Assembly: GCA_017540585.1 (NCBI GenBank)
Contig: JAFYAT010000005.1
Span: forward strand, 1 to 62,938
DNA length: 62,938 nt
Source: Bacteroidaceae bacterium
Lineage (GTDB): Bacteria > Bacteroidota > Bacteroidia > Bacteroidales > Bacteroidaceae
Reading direction: 5' to 3'
Part shown: in pieces, positions 10,564 to 19,589 of the stretch
Layout of the letters: each line of letters begins with the position of its first letter
Numbering within the stretch: the first letter of the stretch is position 1
The notes under the pieces: model-generated
The model's input: only the letters and a program-made list of their open reading frames with translations
What the model was told of the DNA's origin: nothing
Database searches by the model: none
Made by a program: the position numbers and the translations under genes

Positions 10564-13500
10564 TTAGAGGTTAATCTTCATACCAAGTGAGAAGCTGCGA
10601 CCAGAGCCGAGCATGCCACGGTCAATGCCCATGCCAATGACTGCGTTCGTTGAGGCAAACTCCGGGTCATTGCCGAGATACTTGGTAAGTGTGAACAGGT
10701 TGTTTCCAGCAGCCCATACAGTGATGCCTTGTATGTAGTCGTTGTGGACTGGTAGCTTGTAGCTGAACGTAACATTCTTGAGCTTTAAGTAGCTGCCATC
10801 CTCTATCCAACGATCTGAGAAGCGGCTGTTGCCCATCTCGTCGAGGAATGAGGCACGAGGCACGTCTGTAATCTGGCCTTCATGTGTCCAACGGTTGAGC
10901 ATCGTGGTGGTCTGGTTGTAGAAGTATGCACCAGACTCGATGATAGAACGCTGGTAGTTGTAGATATCACCTCCAAGAGAGTAGTTAAAGTTGGCAGAAA
11001 GCGTAAAGCGCTTCCAGGTCAACATGGTATTGATTGCACCAAAGAGATCAGGGTTAGGGTCACCAATGACCTGCATATCGCCCTTATCAAGACACTTGTC
11101 TTCTGTCGCAAAGCGAACGTCTCCGGCACGGAAATACTGCTTTTCTCCATTCTGCTTTTCCTGGTAGATTCCTGCGTCTGATGCTTCCCTCTCAGTAGCA
11201 TAAACGCCATTGGTCTTATATCCATAGAAAAGATTCGCAGGGCTGCCCACCTGAGAACGTATCGTTGCCCCATAAAGTTCAGTATCGACGTAGGTTGTCG
11301 ATGCCGCAAGGGCCTTGATTGTGTTCTTGTAGTGACCAGCACTTATGCCTATAGACCATACGAGGTCTTTAAGGTTTAAAAGCTTTGTGTTAATAGCGAC
11401 ATTAAAGCCTTCGTTGGCGAGGCGACCACCATTGTTCCAGTTGGATGGAAGGCCTGCGATATAGGTGAGGCCATTGATGGAGAGGAGGTCGGAAGTCGTG
11501 CTTCGGAAGTATGTGAGGTCAAGACTCAATCGGTTGTCGAACGCTGCAAGGTTCAGGCCTGCCGTGAGACGACGTGTCGTCTCCCACTTCAACTTCGTAT
11601 TGCCTATGTTGCCAATGAAGAGCCCTGTCGTCTGCTGGAACATGCGGGCTGCCTCGAAGTATGTCCTTGCTGCTTTGCTGTCGATATCGTCATTGCCGAG
11701 GATGTCATAGCCCACGTTGAGACGGAGATAGTCGATTCCCTTGGCATTGAACCATCGCTCATTGGTAACGACCCATGCTGCCTCTACAGATGGGAAGAGA
11801 CCGAAGGCGTAGTTGCACATCTTGATACCCCCATCGACGTCCTTACCGAAACGGCTTGAACCGTCGAGCGATGCCCCGAGTGTGAGGTAATAACGCTCGA
11901 GGTAATTGTAGTCGGCTGTGAGGTAGTATGTGACGTTGGTGTTACGAATGTCATCGCCCTTTGTCTTCTTGTAGCGTAGGGACTTGGACATGTTAGGAGT
12001 CTTATCGTTACCCGTATCGTAGCCATTTGCAGCATTGAGTGTGTAGGTGTCGTTGAGATAGCGTACTCCTGCATGAGCATCTAAGAAGTGGGCATTGAAG
12101 CGACGGCTATATCTCGCAGTGAAATCGTTCATGATGGTAATCTGACGACCCGCAAGTGCAGCGGAGATGTTATCGACAAGTCCGAGACCTTCGACACGGT
12201 ACTCAGGGACGCCATTGGTAGGGACGTAATAACGGTCCTCGGTATTGTCTATCTGGAATGCAAAGTGGTTACTAAGACTCAGTTCATTAGTGATGCTCCA
12301 CTTCGGTGTGATAGCAAGCGTGATGAGACGATTGCCGAAGAGGTTCTTGTTCATTCCCTCACCATTGTCGAGGATGCTTACGGGATTGGCAAGTGACTTG
12401 TTGTACTTGTTGTTCACTATGCTTACATCGGAGAGGTAATCATCTGCTTCAGAGAGGTAACTTGAGAGGTTGCCCTTAGTATCGTGAGCGTATGGTGAAA
12501 GGAATGGTGCCTTGATGAGCGCAAGGAATGATGGCGAGGTGATGAGTCCGTCTGTCACATCGTCCTTGATGGCATCGTCACGAAGATTACGGCTCAGGTC
12601 ACTGTAGGATGCGTCGAAGCGCACATCAAGCTGTGGGAGCACGATGATGTCAGTGTTGAGGCGCAGGTTGAAGCGTGAGAAGGAGTTGTCCTTGAGTGTG
12701 GCGTCGCCACCTGTGTAACCTACAGAGAGGTTATAGTTGGCTACTTCGTCACCACCCTGTACGTTGATGCTGTAGTTCTGGGTGAAGGCTTCCTTATAGA
12801 CTTCCTTGTTCCAATCTGTTGAGTTGTGGTACATATTATAATAATAGTACTTAGGGTCAGACTGCAGGAACTTGAATGACGTTGACTTCTCGCCTGTTGT
12901 ACCGATAAGTTCGGATGCATAGATGCGATAGTCTGCGGCATCCATCATCACCGGTGTCTTAGGGAGAAGTTCGAATCCTCCCCCTATGCTCACGTCAATG
13001 CGTGTAGCCATCGACTTGTTGCGCTTAGTCTCGATGATGACTACTCCGTTGGCAGCCTTGGAGCCATAGATAGCGGTACCGTTCTTGAGGACGCTCACCT
13101 TCTCTATGTCCTCAACCATGATGTTGGCAAGGATGTTGTTGAAGAATCCATCATGCAATGAGTATGCGTTAAGCTGCATGTTCTGCACCACGCCATCAAC
13201 GATGACGAGCGGCTGTGCATTGGCATTGAGCGAGTTGATACCATTGAGCAACATTGTAATACCTTGACCCGGCACACCGCTGCGGAGTGTAGTGAGCATC
13301 TCCCCACCGAATGACTGCTGTATCTGGTTGTCGATACTGAGGTCATTATTGAGGTATGTGACGTTCTCGCTCTTGCCAAGTGTTGCGGTGGTGCTCTTGC
13401 TGTATATCTCTGCAAAGCGGTCGCTGTACATCTTCACTTCCCTTAGCTCGTGGTCAGCATTGCCTATTCCCTGCTGAATGACGTTATAGCCTTCGCCGGT

Positions 13501-13782
13501 ATAGATGAGCGAAGTGACGAAGTCAGGGAGCTTGATGGTGAAGGTGCCATCGTCCTCTGTCATTGCGGCAGCAAGTGGGTAGTTGTATGCCTGGATGCGG
13601 ATACCGGCGAGTGGTTCGCCAGTGGCGGCATCTATGACCTTGCCTTTGTATTCCCTTTTGGCAACGACTGCTTTCTGTGTAGTATTCCTCTGTGGCTGTG
13701 CAAAGTTGCTTGTTGTCATGAGCGACGACTGCATGGCAATGGTAGCAGCAAGTGCCAGCATCTTATATGTTGTAGTATTCAT
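10564..13782 (-). CDS. SusC/RagA TonB-dependent transporter (pair 2)
   Basis: 1072-aa outer-membrane oligosaccharide importer. After the signal peptide a carboxypeptidase-regulatory-like domain (~42-115, YKGKVIDAATGEPLAGI) leads into the plug (~125-250, VIVDGVVQNM and GSKAANGVVIIETKRNK) and a β-barrel that ends GSGRSFSLGMKINL. Its ATG overlaps the stop of the preceding fasciclin gene by 4 bp (ATGA), indicating translational coupling. It forms a pair with the SusD at 8862-10550 and is the second SusC of the operon. Confidence 0.93.
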   Translation of the reverse strand: MNTTTYKMLALAATIAMQSSLMTTSNFAQPQRNTTQKAVVAKREYKGKVIDAATGEPLAGIRIQAYNYPLAAAMTEDDGTFTIKLPDFVTSLIYTGEGYNVIQQGIGNADHELREVKMYSDRFAEIYSKSTTATLGKSENVTYLNNDLSIDNQIQQSFGGEMLTTLRSGVPGQGITMLLNGINSLNANAQPLVIVDGVVQNMQLNAYSLHDGFFNNILANIMVEDIEKVSVLKNGTAIYGSKAANGVVIIETKRNKSMATRIDVSIGGGFELLPKTPVMMDAADYRIYASELIGTTGEKSTSFKFLQSDPKYYYYNMYHNSTDWNKEVYKEAFTQNYSINVQGGDEVANYNLSVGYTGGDATLKDNSFSRFNLRLNTDIIVLPQLDVRFDASYSDLSRNLRDDAIKDDVTDGLITSPSFLALIKAPFLSPYAHDTKGNLSSYLSEADDYLSDVSIVNNKYNKSLANPVSILDNGEGMNKNLFGNRLITLAITPKWSITNELSLSNHFAFQIDNTEDRYYVPTNGVPEYRVEGLGLVDNISAALAGRQITIMNDFTARYSRRFNAHFLDAHAGVRYLNDTYTLNAANGYDTGNDKTPNMSKSLRYKKTKGDDIRNTNVTYYLTADYNYLERYYLTLGASLDGSSRFGKDVDGGIKMCNYAFGLFPSVEAAWVVTNERWFNAKGIDYLRLNVGYDILGNDDIDSKAARTYFEAARMFQQTTGLFIGNIGNTKLKWETTRRLTAGLNLAAFDNRLSLDLTYFRSTTSDLLSINGLTYIAGLPSNWNNGGRLANEGFNVAINTKLLNLKDLVWSIGISAGHYKNTIKALAASTTYVDTELYGATIRSQVGSPANLFYGYKTNGVYATEREASDAGIYQEKQNGEKQYFRAGDVRFATEDKCLDKGDMQVIGDPNPDLFGAINTMLTWKRFTLSANFNYSLGGDIYNYQRSIIESGAYFYNQTTTMLNRWTHEGQITDVPRASFLDEMGNSRFSDRWIEDGSYLKLKNVTFSYKLPVHNDYIQGITVWAAGNNLFTLTKYLGNDPEFASTNAVIGMGIDRGMLGSGRSFSLGMKINL

Positions 13783-15461
13783 TTCTTAGCCTCCTTTCTT
13801 GACTTAACGCCATTTGTTGATTCACCGTTCTCTGTGTCTGTCTCTGTCACCGGGCGAAGGTAGATGCAGTCGAGGAGACACTCACGGCTGTACTTTGTCT
13901 CCGTACGTCCGAGAGTACACTTGATGGTGACATTGAGATTAGGGTCGAGTTGTCCGTAGCTGCACACTGGCAATGAGATACGTCCAAAGCAGAGTGTGTC
14001 TGTAGTGTAACCAGTTGACACGGCTGCTTCCTTAAACTCGACTGTGCGCTTCTTGTTGTCGGCGTCACGATATGTGAGCGATGCGAAGAGCTTGTTAGGA
14101 CGGAAGTCACGTGATGTGGCACGCTGTACGGTCTTCGGCAGTACCACCGCACACACGTCATAGGTACCGCTCAGAGTCTGTTCAACATTGAACGATGCCG
14201 TCCAGTTCTTGTTGTTGTTTGCCTTGATGTCGAGGTAGGCATTACCAGAGATGGTGTCGCCTATTGCGGAAGCTGTGGTGCATGTACAATCCTTGTTCTC
14301 TGTCATGTTCCATGTTGACTCTGCCTGCATCGTTATCGGGCGGAAGAAGAGGTCGGTGACGGAGAATGGCCACTGGGTCATGTTCATGATGAAGCCGTTG
14401 GAGCACTGGCGTGTGCTGCTGACCTTGGCGCGAGTGATGATGCCATCCTCTCCGTAAGGCTGATAGAAGACATGATATGGCCATCGCATAAGCGAGTACA
14501 TATTGGAGATGATGGAGTCTGCCTCACTCTTCTGTCGCTTACTATTGAAGAAGAGGTCCTGAAGAAGGCTGACCGTTGTCCAAAACGACTGGATAGAGTC
14601 TGCCTTTGCCACATGGCCGTAATCGAAGTATGCCTTAGCCTCGTCATACACGCTCTGCCACAGTTCCTTTGACGGTGCAAGCATGAAGAAGGTAGAGTCC
14701 TCATCATTGATATAGTCAAAGTATGAGAAGAGACGGTTTGCCTTGTATGTTACCGAGTCAGAATAAATCTTCTGTCCGTTGACGATGTCTGCCACGACGC
14801 TTGATTCCTCGTCAAGCTCACGGCGTTCGAACTGCATGAGAGACGAGCCGAAGTGGGCATACTCATCGAGCGATGTGATGGCATCGTATATATTATAATA
14901 GTAGTAAGCATCACCATTCAGCTTGTGGAGCAAACCGTTCTTTGCAGGGATGTTGGAAGAGGCTGCCTGACTGCCACCAACACGTCCTGCCTTCACTGGC
15001 ACATACTTGTTGTTGAGCATACGCACACTCTCGTCCGTATTGTCGGTGATGCCGTGCAGACTGCGTGATATGTGGTTGCAGACAAAGTGGGTGGCTACGC
15101 CCGAATCGCCTTTCTCGCTCTGACAGAGAGCAAGGAGGGAGTCGGCATTGTATGTTCCATCGAGTGGCGCCCAGACAGTGAGCGACTGGTCGGCAGACAG
15201 CATATCGGCGTAGGTATCCGCTGTGCGACGGTCGTTGACATAGATATGCGTTGCACGGAGCAGCTTGCCAAAGCCCGTGAGCTGTGGGTCTGCATCGATT
15301 ATTGCCATAAGCGACTGCGTACCGCTCTTCTGAGGGTCGTCATAGTGTTCCTCCCACGTGTCGGAACAAGCAGACAGGGAGAACAGGGCACAGTGCGCCA
15401 TCATCATGCCAACAGCTGCACCAAGCAAGCCCCTACCCTTTATTTTATCTTGTAATTTCAT
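13779..15461 (-). CDS. Fasciclin-domain lipoprotein (560 aa)
   Basis: Surface lipoprotein candidate: the signal peptide ends in lipobox SLSAC. Two FAS1-like repeats are visible, at ~45-180 (LTVWAPLDGTYNADS) and ~200-345 (TFFMLAPSKELWQSVYDEA), followed by a β-rich C-terminal part (~385-545). FAS1 proteins bind surfaces and glycans and are often encoded beside SusCD; a surface glycan-binding role for this operon is inferred, not shown. It lies 4 bp into the SusC gene downstream and 205 bp from the fasciclin gene upstream; that gap holds a 24-bp tandem repeat. Confidence 0.75.
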   Translation of the reverse strand: MKLQDKIKGRGLLGAAVGMMMAHCALFSLSACSDTWEEHYDDPQKSGTQSLMAIIDADPQLTGFGKLLRATHIYVNDRRTADTYADMLSADQSLTVWAPLDGTYNADSLLALCQSEKGDSGVATHFVCNHISRSLHGITDNTDESVRMLNNKYVPVKAGRVGGSQAASSNIPAKNGLLHKLNGDAYYYYNIYDAITSLDEYAHFGSSLMQFERRELDEESSVVADIVNGQKIYSDSVTYKANRLFSYFDYINDEDSTFFMLAPSKELWQSVYDEAKAYFDYGHVAKADSIQSFWTTVSLLQDLFFNSKRQKSEADSIISNMYSLMRWPYHVFYQPYGEDGIITRAKVSSTRQCSNGFIMNMTQWPFSVTDLFFRPITMQAESTWNMTENKDCTCTTASAIGDTISGNAYLDIKANNNKNWTASFNVEQTLSGTYDVCAVVLPKTVQRATSRDFRPNKLFASLTYRDADNKKRTVEFKEAAVSTGYTTDTLCFGRISLPVCSYGQLDPNLNVTIKCTLGRTETKYSRECLLDCIYLRPVTETDTENGESTNGVKSRKEAKK

Positions 15462-15527
15462 AATCTATATTTGTTTGATATTTCTTTTTCTTCTGTCTTG
15501 GGATTATCATCCGGAAACACATTCAAA

Positions 15528-15622
15528 ATCGATCCTCGATTGATGTGTCATATCGATCCTCGATCGATGTACCATATCAATCCTCGATCGATGTTATACA
15601 TCTTTCCTCGATTGATTTTTGC
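15528..15622. repeat. 24-bp tandem repeat, four units
   Basis: Units begin at 15528, 15552, 15576 and 15600 and share the core ATCGATCCTCGATCGATGT, which is internally palindromic (CGATCCTCGATCG). They sit between two genes of the operon, so the transcript would carry a row of small hairpins. There are no unique spacers, so this is not a CRISPR array. A role in RNA stability or coupling between the two halves of the operon is possible. Confidence 0.75.
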
Positions 15623-15666
15623 ACCCATCCACAGAAGAGTTTTTTGATTGTATGAGTGATGCAAGT

Positions 15667-17655
15667 TTAGTGAGTATCCTCTGCATTGATACCTGCATAG
15701 ACTGACTTAGGGCAGAACTCAAAGTAGTTGATAGGAAGCTCAGCCTTGGCGTTCTCTATGACAAGCTTGATGCGCAAGTAGTATTGCTTATTCGGGTCAA
15801 TCGTCTGTGTACACAGAATCTTTCGGTACTTGGTATTGAGAGCACGCAGGTTGGTCGAACCGCCCTGGTTCCAGGAATCCATCTCCTTCATGTAGCCACG
15901 ATTGTGCATAGCCTTGTCGATGGCACGGTTCTCTTCCTCGTCATCGGTGTCAGCCACCCAACCGATGGTAGGGTCGGCAGCACCCACGGTGAAGTCGATA
16001 GGAAGACCCATAGGTTGCAGATTGTCCTTCTCGCCGAAATATACCTGCACCACTCCACGGTCAGGGTGAGCACCGCAGGCAAAACGTATCTCGTAAGTAT
16101 TGGCTGGAAGAGGCGGAATCTTGAAAGTGACGTCAAACTGACCTACGAGGTCAACGGCATCCGAATAGGTAGCGTTCCAGACATTACGGTTGCGCACCGC
16201 AAGCTGTGGCTCCTTGCCATGGAAGTCCCAACCCTCTACCTGCTTGAGGCCGACAACGCGGCCAACGATACCACGGGTACCAGCGTTGAGGAACTCAGGC
16301 GACATGGTGATGATGTCCCAACGGATACGGTCATTGAAGACAACATCACGGGTCTTTGTGTCGTACACGAGCACGTCGTCAATATAATGATAGATACCGT
16401 TGAGAGCCTGCTGATTGAGCGTGTCACGCTTCTCACCATCGGCGAAGCCTTCAGCATACAGTCCCTTCATCTCTGTAGGAGTATAAACCTTGACACCACG
16501 TACAGAGCAGCGCCTGCCCACACCCTTGCGGTTGGCAAAGAGACCGTCGCTTGGTGAGGACATCTTGAGGATAGTGCCCGGGCACATCGTAGTGTACCAG
16601 TCCGTACAGTCGATGAGGTTAGGCATGGCACACGTAGTCTTGTAGTCAATGCCGCTCTCGGATATTGTAAAGTCATTGATGGCAGCATAGTAAGGCAGGA
16701 TGTGGTAAGACACGAAGCGGCGGAGAGGGTTCTTAGGATTATGCCAGTCATTGTCGTACAATCCCGCATCCTCAGGATAAGTCTCATCGTACACCTTCTT
16801 GGCAAATGCCTTGAGGTCGTCAAGACTGTTTATGCCCTTGGAGGCAAGAACCTTATTGGTCTCGACGAGAGCCGTGAAGCGCTGCGTGCGGTAGCCGATG
16901 TACTTACAGTTCCAGTCGTCGCCCGCACGGTGCATGATGACACCATTATTGACGGAGTCGGCACCACAGAAGTACTTCTTGTCCATATAAGTGAAGAGTG
17001 TGTCCTTCAGTCCCACAAGATTGAGGGCAGAGACGAATAGGCTGATATTCTTGTCCTGCTCAAGCAATTCAGGGAGATAGGCATTAGAAGGCTGGATGAC
17101 ATGGTCAAGGGTATGTACCACGCCATTCTCCACGGAGTCATCACGGATGATGAGCTTAGACGACATATTGACGAAGTAGGCGACGTTACCGTCGTTCACA
17201 TTGTCGCTGTCGCAGGAGAACGTGAGGTAACGCTCGTTCATGTTAGCCACAGGAATGTTGCCGTCAGCAAGGTCGGTCGTGAAGTAAGCCTCGCTGATGA
17301 TATGGTTCCATGACAGGGTGTCGCAGTCAGCATCCGAGAGGTCGTCCACCGACTTTAATCCGCGTGAGTGCAGATAGCTCTGTATCGCATCGTTCGTAGG
17401 AGCAAAGCAGGTGTAGTTGCCATACGTTGCCATCATGCCATAGAGCCCCGAACGGTGAAGAATCTTTGTGAAGTCACTGTACATGTCAGGCTGATGGTCG
17501 AGGTAGTCACTCACCATCTCGCCCGTGAAGGTATAATAATTGTCACCGACAGGTTCGTCCGAACAAGCCGACAGGTAGAAGATAGACGTGCACAAGGCTA
17601 CTGCCCCAATGAGCACGTTCTTCATACTGGATGTATTGTCTATATTTAGTTTCAT
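15667..17655 (-). CDS. Fasciclin-domain lipoprotein (662 aa)
   Basis: Lipoprotein with lipobox FYLSAC near residue 31. The first FAS1 repeat (~40-190) shows YTCFAPTNDAIQSYL and VVHTLDHVIQP; a second, diverged one (~195-400) contains FVSYHILPYYAAI. The C-terminal third (~440-650) is β-rich and resembles a ligand-binding sandwich (TYEIRFACGAHPDRG). It lies between the SusD of pair 1 (50 bp upstream) and the 560-aa fasciclin protein. Likely an accessory surface glycan-binding protein of the SusCD complex; the ligand is unknown. Confidence 0.75.
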   Translation of the reverse strand: MKLNIDNTSSMKNVLIGAVALCTSIFYLSACSDEPVGDNYYTFTGEMVSDYLDHQPDMYSDFTKILHRSGLYGMMATYGNYTCFAPTNDAIQSYLHSRGLKSVDDLSDADCDTLSWNHIISEAYFTTDLADGNIPVANMNERYLTFSCDSDNVNDGNVAYFVNMSSKLIIRDDSVENGVVHTLDHVIQPSNAYLPELLEQDKNISLFVSALNLVGLKDTLFTYMDKKYFCGADSVNNGVIMHRAGDDWNCKYIGYRTQRFTALVETNKVLASKGINSLDDLKAFAKKVYDETYPEDAGLYDNDWHNPKNPLRRFVSYHILPYYAAINDFTISESGIDYKTTCAMPNLIDCTDWYTTMCPGTILKMSSPSDGLFANRKGVGRRCSVRGVKVYTPTEMKGLYAEGFADGEKRDTLNQQALNGIYHYIDDVLVYDTKTRDVVFNDRIRWDIITMSPEFLNAGTRGIVGRVVGLKQVEGWDFHGKEPQLAVRNRNVWNATYSDAVDLVGQFDVTFKIPPLPANTYEIRFACGAHPDRGVVQVYFGEKDNLQPMGLPIDFTVGAADPTIGWVADTDDEEENRAIDKAMHNRGYMKEMDSWNQGGSTNLRALNTKYRKILCTQTIDPNKQYYLRIKLVIENAKAELPINYFEFCPKSVYAGINAEDTH

Positions 17656-17705
17656 AACTTTATCTTTTTGTAGTTACTAAGCCGTTACAGAGAAGACGAT
17701 AGATG

Positions 17706-19442
17706 CTATATATTCTTCTCCGACTTATCCGTATCGTAAGCAGGGTTCTGCTTGAGGTAAGGATTGACCTTCAGCTCGTCACGATTGTAAGGCCAGAAGA
17801 GGATATCGCGAGTTGATAGCTTGATGCGGATGGCAGGACCGTTCTCCTGGAACTTCTGCACAACCTTGGAGAGCATACGGTCATTGTTACCGTCTCGCAG
17901 ACTGAGGCGCACAAGGTCATACCATCGCTTGCCCTCGAACATCAGTTCGCGCTGACGCTCGTCATACACAAGGTCTTCCATCGTGATGCGTGAAGTAGCA
18001 TAGTCGTCATACACGAGAGTGTCGGAAGTAGCCACACGCTTGTTGTTGGCACGCTTCCACACGGCAGACACACACGAGAACGCCTCGCGATAACACATCG
18101 TCTGCACATCCGTGAGCTTGGAGTCAGCACCAGTATCGCCTGCAAGCTCAACGAGGGCCTCGGCACGCATGAGCATGACATCAGTGAGGCGGTACACAAT
18201 CCAGTTGACGAAAGGAATGTTCCAGTAAGTAAGCTTAGACCTCATCTCTCCTGTTGCCAGCGAGTAATTGAGGGTCACATCGCTTGCCGCATACTTGGAG
18301 ATGAAGCCCTTGTTGTTCTGCACAAGCATGTTCTCAAGACGACGGCAGTCGGTCTTGGTAAAATAGTCGTTAGTCGATGACGTAGGGTCGGCACACAAAT
18401 AAGCAGGTGCACCAATCTGCCCAGTCTTGTTGTCATCAGTACCATAAAGCTTGGCAACCGGGTTATCGGAAGTCGTTCTGCCAATGCGGTTGCCATTAGA
18501 CGCAAGCTCGAAGATGGTCTCGAATGAGTTACCGCGACTGAAGATTGCATTATACGCCTTACCCATCTCGTTCGAACCCGTTGAAGCCTCAGGTATCAGC
18601 GGATAACCATTGAAGAGTTCAACATCAGTCGAATTAGGATTCTTATCAAGCATGAGAACGTACTCAATACCCTTTTGTGCAATGACGTAGTCACAATGCT
18701 CAATACACTTACGCCAGTCACCCTTCCACAGATACATATCGGCAAGGAGAGCATGACAGGCAGAGCGAGTGATGCGGTAGGTGTTCTCACTCGTATTCTC
18801 ACCAAAGCGTATCACGGCATCGTCCTTCACAGCCTCAACGTCAGCGATAATCTGGTCGAGGACATTGTCGAACTTCTCCGCAGGAATGCGAAATGACTTG
18901 CTGTCATCTATCGAAGGTTCAACTACGTATGGCACGTCGCGAAACGTACGAATGAGATAGAAGTAAGCAAGGCTACGGAGTGTCACAGCCTCAGCAATCG
19001 TGGCACGAAGCTCGGCATCCGTGAAGTTAGGGTCAGCTGCCGCCACCTCAGGAGCATAATGGATAACAGTATTGCACCTGTTGATGGCAGTATAGAATGG
19101 AAGCCACTGGGTATAAGGATTAGTCTCAAGTATGTTCTCCTTGAATATCTGATTGATATCATTCGGAGTACCTGAGCCTGCCTGCATATCGTCAGAACGG
19201 CTCTCACCCCACAGTATCATACGCTGCACGCAATCGTTGCTGTTCATCTGCTCATAACAAGAGAAAAGCACGCTATACACATCAGTTTCCTCCGTCCAGT
19301 AATTCTCAAGCACTACATCATTGAGAGGCCTGATTGAAAGGAAGTCGTCACACGAGGTCAACGATGCCGCTCCACACATCGGAAGAGCCATCATCACCAA
19401 TCGGCGGCTATACCTTTTTAAATATATATATAAAGAAGTCAT
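17706..19442 (-). CDS. SusD/RagB family lipoprotein (pair 1)
   Basis: 578-aa SusD homologue. The signal region ends in SLTSC, the lipid attachment site, followed by DDFLSIRPLND, a very common SusD N-terminus. Other features: SLAYFYLIRTFRDVPYVVEP, ADMYLWKGDWRKCIEHCDYVI, and the C-terminal DLVYDERQRELMFEGKRWYD block typical of the family. It follows its SusC partner by 147 bp, which contain nothing recognisable. The internal MM pair at residue 17 could be an alternative start that still keeps a signal peptide. Confidence 0.93.
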   Translation of the reverse strand: MTSLYIYLKRYSRRLVMMALPMCGAASLTSCDDFLSIRPLNDVVLENYWTEETDVYSVLFSCYEQMNSNDCVQRMILWGESRSDDMQAGSGTPNDINQIFKENILETNPYTQWLPFYTAINRCNTVIHYAPEVAAADPNFTDAELRATIAEAVTLRSLAYFYLIRTFRDVPYVVEPSIDDSKSFRIPAEKFDNVLDQIIADVEAVKDDAVIRFGENTSENTYRITRSACHALLADMYLWKGDWRKCIEHCDYVIAQKGIEYVLMLDKNPNSTDVELFNGYPLIPEASTGSNEMGKAYNAIFSRGNSFETIFELASNGNRIGRTTSDNPVAKLYGTDDNKTGQIGAPAYLCADPTSSTNDYFTKTDCRRLENMLVQNNKGFISKYAASDVTLNYSLATGEMRSKLTYWNIPFVNWIVYRLTDVMLMRAEALVELAGDTGADSKLTDVQTMCYREAFSCVSAVWKRANNKRVATSDTLVYDDYATSRITMEDLVYDERQRELMFEGKRWYDLVRLSLRDGNNDRMLSKVVQKFQENGPAIRIKLSTRDILFWPYNRDELKVNPYLKQNPAYDTDKSEKNI

Positions 19443-19589
19443 TGTTATAATCTTTTAAGAAGTTATGAAGTCGAGTAGCTATGAAGTCAAGATGCGTGCC
19501 CATACCATGAACCGACACTAAAGCATCCGACAACCTTCAACTCATAATAATTAACCTTATGTCAGCATCGCGAATAATGATTAAGCGAG

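Noticed and set aside
15528-15622. Possible CRISPR array
   Set aside because: Units are directly joined with no unique spacers, and no cas genes are present.
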